Source: Haliscomenobacter sp.
GTDB lineage: Bacteria > Bacteroidota > Bacteroidia > Chitinophagales > Saprospiraceae
DNA: 64,000 nt
NCBI GenBank assembly: GCA_016707205.1
Contig: JADJHZ010000003.1
Location: forward strand, 434,001 to 498,000
Direction of reading: 5' to 3'
In this document: piece by piece, positions 9,501 through 16,497 of the stretch
Layout: each line of letters starts with the position of its first letter
How positions within the stretch are numbered: the first letter of the stretch is position 1
Notes under the pieces: model-generated
Seen by the model: only the letters and a program-made list of their open reading frames with translations
What the model was told of the DNA's origin: nothing
Database searches by the model: none
Made by a program: the position numbers and the translations under genes

Positions 9501-10133
9501 TTTGAGCCCATACTTTTGCGCAAAGCCCAGCAAGATTTGGTTGACATACTCCTGGCTTCTTCCGGTACCGTCGATATCCTCCATACCCCGGTGCCGCTGG
9601 AGTTCAATGTAAAAGTCTTCTCCAAAGAGGTCCAGCCACCAGCGGAGTTTGGCTTCCGCTTCTTCCGGTTTGCCCCGGAGGATGGCCTGGGGGATCTCCG
9701 CGCCAATGCAGCAACTTGTGGCGATAACCCCCTCGTGGTATTGCTGGAGTAGCTCTTTATCGATGCGGGGAAATTTGCCGTAAAGGCCTTCAATAAACCC
9801 CAGGGAACAGAGCTTGGACAGGTTTTCGTAACCGGTTTTATTCTTGGCCAGAAGCAATTGGTGGTACCGGTGATCTTGTTCGCCCTTGGCCCGGGAAAAC
9901 ACTTTCTTGTGCCGGTCGTCAACGAGGTAGAACTCGCAGCCGATGATGGGGGTCAACTGCCGTTTGCGGGCTTCGGAAACGAATTTAAATGCCCCAAACA
10001 TGTTGCCGTGGTCGGTCAGCGCAACCCCTTTCTGCCCATCGCGGGCAGCCTTATCCATCATATCGGAAATCGAAGAGGCGCCGTCAAGCAGCGAATACTG
10101 CGTATGGCAGTGAAGGTGAACAAAATCCGGCAT
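6594..10133 (-). CDS. dnaE: DNA polymerase III alpha subunit
   Basis: The replicative polymerase catalytic subunit, 1179 residues, full length for the DnaE1 type. It begins directly with the PHP domain (MPDFVHLHCHTQYSLLDGAS), followed by the palm with catalytic acidic residues in PDIDIDFDDEGRDKVIDYV (about 400-420), the fingers, a helix-hairpin-helix region (about 840-880), and an OB-fold plus C-terminal domain (about 990-1179). A consensus -7 element lies 12 nt upstream of the ATG, between it and the stop of the preceding gene, so transcription may start almost at the ATG. No frameshift or missing motif was seen. Confidence 0.97.
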   Translation of the reverse strand: MPDFVHLHCHTQYSLLDGASSISDMMDKAARDGQKGVALTDHGNMFGAFKFVSEARKRQLTPIIGCEFYLVDDRHKKVFSRAKGEQDHRYHQLLLAKNKTGYENLSKLCSLGFIEGLYGKFPRIDKELLQQYHEGVIATSCCIGAEIPQAILRGKPEEAEAKLRWWLDLFGEDFYIELQRHRGMEDIDGTGRSQEYVNQILLGFAQKYGLKVICTNDSHYVNEEDALPHDILLCINTGAHLEDIDRFRFPSSDFYFKTQEEMNRLFQDVPQAVDYTQELLGKIEPLDLARDVLLPAFPLPPEFSSQDEYLRHLTMEGAKRRYETITPQILERLNFELDVIRNSGYPGYFLIVQDFTSTARQMGVSVGPGRGSAAGSAVAYCIGITNVDPIKYDLLFERFLNPERVSMPDIDIDFDDEGRDKVIDYVINKYGRNQVAQIVTYGTMAAKSSLRDVGRVMNIPLPEVDRVAKTFPAHLKASLAKVLANGDVDPKLKSELNGEELDKAYQFRDLAEGNDQIGQMIQTARKLEGSVRNTGIHACGVVITPDEITKYVPVKVDKESDMLITQFDNSVAEAAGLLKMDFLGLKTLTIIKDAVRMIRENHGVDLDVDTVPLEDEKTYQLFQRGETVGIFQYESSGMQKYMKELAPTSFEDLIAMNALYRPGPLEYIPNFIARKHGREPITYDLPEMEEYLKDTYGVTVYQEQVMLLSQKLAGFTKGQADKLRKAMGKKLKAELDALWPKFLEGGMKNHHPQDKLEKIWKDWEAFASYAFNKSHSTCYAFVAFQTAYLKAHYPAEFMASVLTHNKSNITDITFFLEECRKLGIEVLGPNVNESVSDFSVNKKGCIRFGLSALKGVGEGPVEEILEERQHNGPFATIFDLVRRLPMRAVNKKALESLVFGGAFDCFEQIHRAQYFAPTDKADTLLEHVVRYGNAYRNDKQSAQNSLFGSLDQAAGIPEPPIPSCEPWLLIELLNREKEVTGIYISGHPLDDYRLELEHFITCTLDKIAQYQHKPLLQLAGMVTHATHKVSKNGNGWGAFSITDYQGALEFRLFGDDYQKFKHLLAEGMVIFIKGRFQRSWRSEEELELKITEIRLLEGVGQDLTEGITLKVPVDFLSAPLIEELDAICQANKGPHKLRVELIDPGARIKVGMISTDRKVSADSQFTRALARMGIEFILN

Positions 10134-10144
10134 AGCGCGCAGTT

Positions 10145-10152
10145 CAAAGGTA
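10145..10152 (-). promoter_or_regulatory. -7 promoter element TACCTTTG before dnaE
   Basis: On the minus strand a perfect TAnnTTTG lies 12 nt before the dnaE ATG and 2 nt after the stop of the upstream gene. Transcripts would have a leader of only a few nucleotides. No good -33 TTG was found. Confidence 0.45.
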
Positions 10153-10153
10153 A

Positions 10154-10783
10154 TTATTCGAGATCCAGGCTTTCGGCTTCCATAAAGCGGGCGAGTTTGA
10201 GGCCCAATTCGTAAAAACGTTTGATTTCCCTGGGCGGCAAAAGCTGATGCTTTCGGTAAAACGCCAGGTAGTAATTCACCCCTTCTACGTGCCAGTCGGG
10301 CTCTACGGTAAACAACCGCAACACCCGGGAATCAAAGGCCAACCGGATGTACTCCGGGTCTTCCCCCTGCAAATAGTATTGCTCCGAGAATTTCGGGAAC
10401 TCCGCAAAGTCAATATCCTTGCGGAAGCCAAGATACTCCTTGAAACGGTGAAACAGGTTTTCCGGCGACATAAAAAACTGGGGCAGTCCGAGTTTTTTAG
10501 ACTGAAGAAAAAAAACGGTCTGGTGGTAGGTGTGGGATGTTTTTCCGGTGCTAATGGTATAACTATAGTCAAAAATCCGCAGTTCGGATTCCAGCAAATC
10601 GTCCTTTTTGGACATTAAATGGTACACCTTTTTCGAGCCGCCTTCCCGGAACAAGTGAAAGTCTTTTAAGTAAGCCAAAGGGCTTTGGTCTTGCTTGTCG
10701 GAAAAATGAAAATTCAACTCAAAAGCGACCCGGCTTAAGGACTGCTGACGTTGGAGCGAGGGCATGATTCGGATTTTCCCCAA
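10154..10783 (-). CDS. Uncharacterised conserved protein (209 aa)
   Basis: A soluble 209-residue protein with no signal peptide or membrane helix. Visible signatures are RIFDYSYTISTGKTSHTYHQT, a run resembling LPQFFMSPENLFHRF, then IDFAEFPKFSEQYYLQGED and RVLRLFTVEPDWHVEG. I recall the same order (a beta-rich core, a phenylalanine-proline FxEFPxFSxxYxLxGxD segment, and a following helix) in a family of bacterial proteins of unknown function. It sits just upstream of dnaE on the same strand, with 20 nt between them. No function is proposed. Confidence 0.65.
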   Translation of the reverse strand: MGKIRIMPSLQRQQSLSRVAFELNFHFSDKQDQSPLAYLKDFHLFREGGSKKVYHLMSKKDDLLESELRIFDYSYTISTGKTSHTYHQTVFFLQSKKLGLPQFFMSPENLFHRFKEYLGFRKDIDFAEFPKFSEQYYLQGEDPEYIRLAFDSRVLRLFTVEPDWHVEGVNYYLAFYRKHQLLPPREIKRFYELGLKLARFMEAESLDLE

Positions 10784-10830
10784 AATAAGGAAAATGGTCC
10801 GGTAAATGGAAATCCGGAAGGAGGGAATAC

Positions 10831-10965
10831 AGGTTTAAGGCTAAAGGTTTAAGGTTTAAGGCCAAGGTTCAAAGCAAAGCGATGTCCCCCGATGAAGAGG
10901 GGGAGGACAAGCAGGAAACCTGGAGAGGAGTTTTAAGTTGAACCTTGAACCTTTTCTTAACCTAC
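10831..10965. repeat. Heptad-word hairpin array 2 (AGGTTTA / TTGAACC)
   Basis: The left arm is six contiguous 7-mers (AGGTTTA, AGGCTAA, AGGTTTA, AGGTTTA, AGGCCAA, GGTTCAA; 10831-10872). The right arm is TTTTAAG, TTGAACC, TTGAACC, TTTTCTT, AACCTAC (10931-10965), partly complementary. The interval holds a short G/C-rich inverted repeat. The TAG stop of the ACP-like gene (10962-10964) lies in the last word. Confidence 0.7.
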
Positions 10966-11216
10966 GCTGCATGCCGTTGCAGGGACCGGCTCGCGTCCCG
11001 AACGGTATCGATGCGGTCCACTTCTTCGGAGCTGAGATAAATGCCAAACCGGGTTTCGAGCGCAGCGATGAGCAGATCGCGGTCGATTTGGTCGAGGTAG
11101 AGATCATCTACCAGATCAGTATGGGGATTTATACGAGATACGGGAATGTTAAGCGACCAGGCGATGAATTCAATCAGGTGATCTTCTGAAGGAAATTTTG
11201 CTTTGGGTTTATTCAT
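10962..11216 (-). CDS. Acyl-carrier-protein-like protein without the phosphopantetheine serine
   Basis: The 84-residue product has the size and helix pattern of an acyl carrier protein (TDLVDDLYLDQIDRDLLIAA, then LETRFGIYLSSEEVDRIDTV), aligning with the canonical EDLGADSLD..ELV.ALEEEFGI..PDEEA core. Where ACPs have Asp-Ser, the serine that takes 4'-phosphopantetheine, this protein has Asp42-Gln43. It therefore cannot be a normal acyl carrier; it may be a structural or regulatory ACP homologue. It lies between the LOG-family gene and the uncharacterised gene upstream of dnaE, with no fatty-acid or polyketide genes nearby. Confidence 0.65.
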   Translation of the reverse strand: MNKPKAKFPSEDHLIEFIAWSLNIPVSRINPHTDLVDDLYLDQIDRDLLIAALETRFGIYLSSEEVDRIDTVRDASRSLQRHAA

Positions 11217-11345
11217 GATCTTGTTCTTATATGGATGGGTAAATCCTTCCCAAGGAACGTATAAGCCCTGGCAGAGGCTGCCTGAGCAAACCCGGATTTA
11301 ATAATAAATTAACATTCTTTTTTGGGGTATACCCGGAATACCGGT

Positions 11346-12068
11346 TTAGAGCTTATAGTTAGGCTCCAGGGCTCCGATTTTTTTATAAAAGTCGTTAATC
11401 AGCTGGACTACCTGCTCCGGTTCGTCGACCAGAGGAAGCAAATCCATATCCTGGGGGCTAATGTTGTTTTCCTGGTTCAGGCAAACGTCGCGGATCCAGT
11501 CGCGGAGCCCTTTCCAGAAGGGTGTCCCGACCAGGATGATAGGGAAACGGCTGATTTTGTTGGTTTGCATCAGGGTTAGCACCTCAAATAATTCGTCCAG
11601 GGTGCCGAACCCCCCGGGAAGCACGACGAAAGCCTGGGAATATTTGACAAACATGACCTTTCGGACAAAAAAGTACCTGAAATTGAGGTTTTTGCCGGGG
11701 TCGATATACGGGTTGGATTGTTGCTCAAAAGGGAGATCGATGTTCAACCCCACCGAGCGGCCCCCATAAAGGAAAGCGCCTTTGTTGGCAGCTTCCATAA
11801 TTCCGGGGCCTCCGCCAGTGACCACGCCATACCCTTCTTCCGTAAGCAGCCGTGCAATCTCCACTGCTTTCTTGTAGTATGGATGATCGGGTTTCGAACG
11901 GGCGGATCCGAAAATAGAAACACAGGGCCCCTCCTGGTTCAAGGTTTCAAAGCCTTCCACAAACTCAGAGATCACCCTGAACATCGTCCAGGAGTTTTCG
12001 GCCTTGATCTCCCTGGTCCATTCTTTTCTTGGATGCTTTTTTCCCTGGTCAATTTCTTTTTCTTCCAT
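11346..12068 (-). CDS. LOG family (TIGR00730) phosphoribohydrolase-like protein
   Basis: This 240-residue cytosolic Rossmann-fold protein carries the LOG signatures VTGGGPGIMEAANKGA and VVLPGGFGTLDELFEVLT, the nucleotide-binding and catalytic loops. Known members cleave cytokinin or purine nucleoside 5'-monophosphates to base and ribose 5-phosphate. The charged N-terminal ~35 residues (MEEKEIDQGKKHPRKEW) are an extension before the core. A second, frameshifted LOG gene lies at 51109-51703; the two are different subtypes. A consensus -7 element lies upstream at 12100-12107. The substrate is unknown. Confidence 0.87.
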   Translation of the reverse strand: MEEKEIDQGKKHPRKEWTREIKAENSWTMFRVISEFVEGFETLNQEGPCVSIFGSARSKPDHPYYKKAVEIARLLTEEGYGVVTGGGPGIMEAANKGAFLYGGRSVGLNIDLPFEQQSNPYIDPGKNLNFRYFFVRKVMFVKYSQAFVVLPGGFGTLDELFEVLTLMQTNKISRFPIILVGTPFWKGLRDWIRDVCLNQENNISPQDMDLLPLVDEPEQVVQLINDFYKKIGALEPNYKL

Positions 12069-12099
12069 TGGTTTCGCTTAGCTATTGGATAAACTCGCG

Positions 12100-12107
12100 C
12101 AAAGATA
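12100..12107 (-). promoter_or_regulatory. -7 promoter element TATCTTTG before the LOG-family gene
   Basis: A perfect TAnnTTTG on the minus strand, 32 nt upstream of ATG 12068, would give a leader of about 25 nt. The -33 region is not clear. Confidence 0.45.
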
Positions 12108-12180
12108 GGGTGAATCTGGTAAACAGGAGTCATCCCAAGACGTGTCGATTGATGCCAAAGCCAAACGCAGGAAAACTTCT

Positions 12181-13452
12181 TTAGTTGTGGTTAAAATCGG
12201 AAAATTCCTTTTGGATAAAGCGGCACAAGTCTTCCCATTTGGAAAAGCGGGAAAAGAGCTCCTTTAGGGATCGGTCCATTCCGTTGTGGGTTGGCATAGC
12301 GTAGGCGCGCACATCCTCAAAGGTGATCTGGCTTCCGCTGAGGATGACGAGGCGCTCGACGACATTGCGCAATTCCCGGATATTTCCGCTCCATTCGTGT
12401 TGCTGGAGCGCCTCGACGGCTTCAGGGGATATGGGCTTAACGGCAGTTCCATACTCCTGACAGACCTGTTTCAAAAAGTGCCGGGTGAGTTGGGGAATAT
12501 CGGCTCTGCGTTCGCTCAAGGCCGGCGTCTGGATAATGATCACTGCCAGCCGGTGGTATAAGTCTTCCCGAAAACGGCCTTCCCGAATCTCTGTCCATAG
12601 GTCTTTATTCGTAGCCGCCACCACGCGAACGTCGACGCGGATTTCCTTGTCGCCACCCACGCGGGATATTTTTTGCTCTTGTAAGGCGCGCAGCACTTTG
12701 GCCTGGGCAGACAAGCTCATATCTCCGATCTCATCGAGAAACAAAGTGCCTCCTTGTGCCTGTTCGAATTTTCCGATCCGCTGTTTGATTGCGGAGGTAA
12801 AAGCGCCTTTTTCGTGGCCAAACAATTCGCTTTCGATGAGTTCGGCAGGGATAGCGGCGCAATTGACTTCTACAATAGGCTGGTTCGCCCTGCCGCTTTT
12901 TTCGTGCAACCACCTGGCTACCAACTCCTTGCCTGCTCCGTTGGGCCCGGTAATCAACACGCGGGCCTCGGTGGCCGCTACCCGGTCGATCGTATTTCGC
13001 AGGCGTTCCATCACCTCGGAATCGCCGATGATTTCCTGTACATTCGACCTGGCCACCCGGCGCCGGAGGGCTTTGGTTTCACTCAAAAGGCTCGACTTGT
13101 CCAACGCGTTGCGAATGGTAATCAAAAGGCGGTTGAGGTCGGGCGGCTTACTGATAAAATCGAAAGCGCCTTTCTTCACGGATTCGACCGCCGTATCGAT
13201 GGTGGCATGCCCGGAGATCATGATGACCGGCACGCCGGGGCGGATTTCCTGAATATGATCCAGCGCGTCCATTCCGTCGAGTTTGGGCATTTTGATGTCG
13301 AGCAACACGACATCAAACGGTTCTTTTTGAAGCAAGTCCAGGCATTCCTGGCCGTCGGCAGCTTCCGACACATCGAAACGCTCGAATTCCAGGATTTCTC
13401 GGAGCGTCCGGCGAATGCTGCGCTCGTCGTCCACGATCAGAATCTTTGCCAT
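12181..13452 (-). CDS. Sigma-54-type (NtrC/NtrX-like) response regulator lacking a visible DNA-binding domain
   Basis: The 423-residue protein starts at ATG 13452 (MAKILIVDDERSIRRTL); the upstream in-frame ATG adds nothing typical. It has a receiver domain with phospho-acceptor Asp52 (VVLLDIKMPKLDG), then an AAA+ domain with Walker A GPNGAGKE (about 169-176), Walker B TLFLDEIGDM (about 236-245) and FREDLYHRL. The sigma-54 contact loop reads GAFTSA rather than GAFTGA, and after the AAA+ lid only about 40 residues remain, without an obvious Fis-type helix-turn-helix. Such variants occur in Bacteroidota NtrX-like proteins. Whether it works with sigma-54 is doubtful. No histidine kinase gene is adjacent. 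Confidence 0.85.
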   Translation of the reverse strand: MAKILIVDDERSIRRTLREILEFERFDVSEAADGQECLDLLQKEPFDVVLLDIKMPKLDGMDALDHIQEIRPGVPVIMISGHATIDTAVESVKKGAFDFISKPPDLNRLLITIRNALDKSSLLSETKALRRRVARSNVQEIIGDSEVMERLRNTIDRVAATEARVLITGPNGAGKELVARWLHEKSGRANQPIVEVNCAAIPAELIESELFGHEKGAFTSAIKQRIGKFEQAQGGTLFLDEIGDMSLSAQAKVLRALQEQKISRVGGDKEIRVDVRVVAATNKDLWTEIREGRFREDLYHRLAVIIIQTPALSERRADIPQLTRHFLKQVCQEYGTAVKPISPEAVEALQQHEWSGNIRELRNVVERLVILSGSQITFEDVRAYAMPTHNGMDRSLKELFSRFSKWEDLCRFIQKEFSDFNHN

Positions 13453-13611
13453 AGTATTAGAATTACGCCGCATGCCGTCCCGGTTGCCCAACATCAGGAG
13501 ACACGAGCTGTACTGGCTTAAATAGGATGTTGGCGGTCTGAAGTTTCCAGACGCGTTAAGTTTTTCCTTTATACGTTAAGGAAGAAAAAAGGTTGCGGGG
13601 GAAGCACTCCC

Positions 13612-14823
13612 TTAGGAAGGCCGCCCCTCGCCGAGGGCGCATACAGCCAGCCAGGCCATAAGTCCGGCGCCGGTTTCGAGCGCAGCTTCGTCGATATCAA
13701 ACCGGCTGGAATGGACCGGATAGGTGATCCCTTTTTCCGGATTGCCGGTACCCAGCCGGTAGAAACAAGAAGGGAGTTCGTGGGAGAAAAAGGCAAAATC
13801 TTCCGAAGAGAGACGCAAAGGAAGGTCTACGACCTTATCGGCGCCCAGGAAATCAATGGCCCATAGTTTAGCCTTGGCCGTCAGAAGCTCGTCGTTATAC
13901 AAAAAAGGGTAGCCCACCTCGATCCGAAATTCACAGGTTCCGCCCATGCTTTCGGCAATGCCTTCTGCCATGCGCTTCATGCGTTTGTGGGCTTCAAATC
14001 TCCAATGCTCATCCAGTGTTCTGAACGTGCCCATCAAAGAAACGCTATCGGGAATGATGTTGGTCCACCCTCCGGCCGATTCGATTTTTCCAAAGGTGAG
14101 TACGGAAGGGATGATTGGGTTGGCATTCCGGCTGACGATCTGCTGAAGCGCCGTAATGATCTGGGCGCTGATGACCACGGGGTCCACGCATTCGTGGGGA
14201 AGAGCGCCATGGCCTCCCCTACCCCGGACGGTCACATACAATTCATCGGCGGAAGCCATGTATTTTCCGGGGCGGAATCCGACTTTACCTGCTTCCAGAG
14301 GCGGGTGCACATGCTGCCCAAAAACGCTGAACGGGCGCGGGTTTTCCAGGACGCCCTCCCGGATCATCAGGGAAGCGCCCCCCGGAAGCAATTCCTCCCC
14401 AGGCTGGAAAATGAGTTTGACGGTCCCTTTGAATTGCCCTTTCAGTGCGTTCAAAATAGCCGCCGTACCCAGTAGAGAAGCCGTATGCGCGTCGTGCCCG
14501 CAAGCGTGCATAATGCCGGGGTGGGCCGACGCATACGGCGTATCGTTCTCCTCCTGGATGGGCAACGCATCCATGTCCGCCCGAAGGGCGATTGCGGCGC
14601 TTTGCGGCTCAAGTCCCTCAATCAGGGCTACAACCCCGGCTCCCCCTACCCCCTGCTGATAGGGAATATCCAGCTTTTCCAGCGCCCGACAAACAAAGCG
14701 GGCGGTTTCCGTTTCTTTGAACGACAACTCCGGAAAGCGATGCAGATGCCTCCGTATGCGGACTACCTCGTCCGTACCTTCGCGGGCAAGTTGCCGGATG
14801 TGTTCTTTAATACTCAATTGCAT
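13612..14823 (-). CDS. M20 family metallo-amidohydrolase (N-acyl-amino-acid/hippurate hydrolase type)
   Basis: This cytosolic zinc hydrolase of 403 residues is full length for the amidohydrolase branch of M20. Metal-binding and catalytic segments are ALRADMDALPIQE, HACGHDAHTASLLGTA, IFQPGEE (catalytic and metal Glu) and FGQHVHP; the C-terminal histidine is in YPVHSSRFDIDE. The dimerisation domain contains RGRGGHGALPHECVDPV. Family members remove acyl groups from N-acyl amino acids or similar amides; the substrate here cannot be read. It lies upstream of a DASS transporter on the same strand, but a GC-rich repeat block separates them, so co-transcription is uncertain. Confidence 0.88.
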   Translation of the reverse strand: MQLSIKEHIRQLAREGTDEVVRIRRHLHRFPELSFKETETARFVCRALEKLDIPYQQGVGGAGVVALIEGLEPQSAAIALRADMDALPIQEENDTPYASAHPGIMHACGHDAHTASLLGTAAILNALKGQFKGTVKLIFQPGEELLPGGASLMIREGVLENPRPFSVFGQHVHPPLEAGKVGFRPGKYMASADELYVTVRGRGGHGALPHECVDPVVISAQIITALQQIVSRNANPIIPSVLTFGKIESAGGWTNIIPDSVSLMGTFRTLDEHWRFEAHKRMKRMAEGIAESMGGTCEFRIEVGYPFLYNDELLTAKAKLWAIDFLGADKVVDLPLRLSSEDFAFFSHELPSCFYRLGTGNPEKGITYPVHSSRFDIDEAALETGAGLMAWLAVCALGEGRPS

Positions 14824-14880
14824 TAATTAAATCCTTTATTCAGCCCTACCGGGCGCGAGCAAGTCCTGACCGTACTGACG

Positions 14881-15013
14881 CGAGGCCCCAGCCTCGTGCC
14901 TTGTACCTCCCAGAGGCTCCGCCTCTACCCAACTGGCGCGAGGCCCCGGCCTCGGGGTATGTTAATCCCCTACAAGATTAGCCCTGGCAATCAACCACTA
15001 ACCACTAACCACC
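14881..15013. repeat. Cluster of GAGGC-type hairpins plus a short heptad tract (array 3)
   Basis: Three small inverted repeats lie in a row: cgaggccccagcctcg (14881-14896), agaggctccgcctct (14912-14926) and cgaggccccggcctcg (14939-14954). They are followed by a tandem heptad ACCACTA, ACCACTA, ACCACC ending 10 nt before the stop (15023-15025) of the minus-strand transporter gene. The block separates the amidohydrolase start from the transporter end. Confidence 0.7.
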
Positions 15014-15022
15014 GTTTTCCCC

Positions 15023-16465
15023 TTACCCCATTTCGTAAAGATACGGCAACAGGGTTTTTACGAACAGGGTAACCAATAGAACGCTTACGATATTTAGTAC
15101 AAACCCGACCCGGACCATCTGGGAGATCTTTAGATGCCCGCTGGCAAAGACGATCGCGTTGGGAGGCGTAGACATAGGAAGCATAAAAGCCCCGCTTGCC
15201 GCCAGGGTCACCGGAATGCACATCTCTTCCGGCGGGATACCCATTCCTACGGCTATTCCGCCCACCACGGGCAAGAAGATCGTCACCAAAGCGACGTTGG
15301 ACATTACTTCGGTCAGGAAAAGGGAAACCGTACTCAATCCCAAAATAACCAACCATCCGGCGGTATTCAGCCCGGCAAACTGGTTTCCAATCAACCCGAT
15401 AATCCCGGTTTCCGCCAAGGAATCGGCCAGGCTGAGTCCTCCTCCAAAAAGAAGCAAAATGCCCCAGGGAAGCTTTTCCGTATCTTTCCATTCCAGGAGG
15501 AACTGGTTTTTGGACCAATCTACCGAAACCACAAACAATAAAATCGCAGCCGCCAAGGCTACTGCCGTGTCCGTGAGCTTTAAGAATGGAAAGAGTTGAT
15601 TGATCTGAGCCTGAAAGATCCAGCAAACCGCCGCCAGGATAAACACCGAAAGCGTCCGTTTTTCTCCCTTTGAAACCGGTCCCAATTCTTTCAACTCCTC
15701 GTCAAGCAGTTCCCTGGCCCCGGGAAATTTACCCAACCGGTTGGGGTACATCCATTTCACCACCACCAGATAGGTCAGCAGCAATAAAATAATCGAAAAT
15801 GGAAAACCCACGACGAACCATTCTGCAAAGGACACTTCAATATCGAAGGTTTCCCGCATGTATCCGGCAAAGACTACGTTTGGCGGGGTTCCAATGATGG
15901 TGGCCATCCCTCCGATGCTGGAGGCATAGGCGATACCGAGCATCATCGTCAGCGCAAAGCGATCCATGCCTTTTTCCATGACCGCGCTGATCCGTCTTCT
16001 CAGCAGATCGATCACCGACAGGGCGATAGGAAGCATCATGATGGCCGTAGCTGTGTTGCTGATCCACATGCTGATCAGCGCTGTAGCCAGAATAAATCCG
16101 AACAAAATGCCATCGGCATTGGTCCCCGTCAGGCGCACAATATTCAGGGCAATGCGGCGGTGGAGGTTCCAGCGTTCCATAGCCAGGGCGATGACGAATC
16201 CGCCCATGAACAGATATACCACCGGGTTGGAATACGGCGCAGCGGCTTTGTTCAGGGTGGTTACGCCCATCATGGGCAGGAGCAGCATCGGCAGCAAGGA
16301 GGTAACGGCAATAGGCACGGCCTCCGAAACCCACCACGCCAGCATAAACACGGCCAGAGCGATCACTTTCCAGCCTTCCGGACTTACCCCTTGGGGATGA
16401 GGGATCAGCAACAAAAGAAGAAATAGGATAGGCCCCAGAAACAGCCCGATTCGTTTAAAGGTCAT
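15023..16465 (-). CDS. DASS/SLC13 family sodium-coupled anion transporter
   Basis: A polytopic inner-membrane protein of 480 residues with about 11-12 hydrophobic segments. It has the family's paired Ser-Asn-Thr motifs: WISNTATAIMMLP in the first half and MSNVALVTIFLPVVGG in the second; GTPPNVVFAG and STPPNAIVFASG are the matching re-entrant loops. Members import C4-C6 dicarboxylates, citrate or sulfate with sodium ions; SNT-type proteins are mostly carboxylate transporters, so a dicarboxylate substrate is likely (inference). It lies 33 nt upstream of the GH97 gene region's stop and could share a message with it. Confidence 0.88.
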   Translation of the reverse strand: MTFKRIGLFLGPILFLLLLLIPHPQGVSPEGWKVIALAVFMLAWWVSEAVPIAVTSLLPMLLLPMMGVTTLNKAAAPYSNPVVYLFMGGFVIALAMERWNLHRRIALNIVRLTGTNADGILFGFILATALISMWISNTATAIMMLPIALSVIDLLRRRISAVMEKGMDRFALTMMLGIAYASSIGGMATIIGTPPNVVFAGYMRETFDIEVSFAEWFVVGFPFSIILLLLTYLVVVKWMYPNRLGKFPGARELLDEELKELGPVSKGEKRTLSVFILAAVCWIFQAQINQLFPFLKLTDTAVALAAAILLFVVSVDWSKNQFLLEWKDTEKLPWGILLLFGGGLSLADSLAETGIIGLIGNQFAGLNTAGWLVILGLSTVSLFLTEVMSNVALVTIFLPVVGGIAVGMGIPPEEMCIPVTLAASGAFMLPMSTPPNAIVFASGHLKISQMVRVGFVLNIVSVLLVTLFVKTLLPYLYEMG

Positions 16466-16497
16466 AGCTACGCGTTCATTTCAGGGAACAGGATTTC

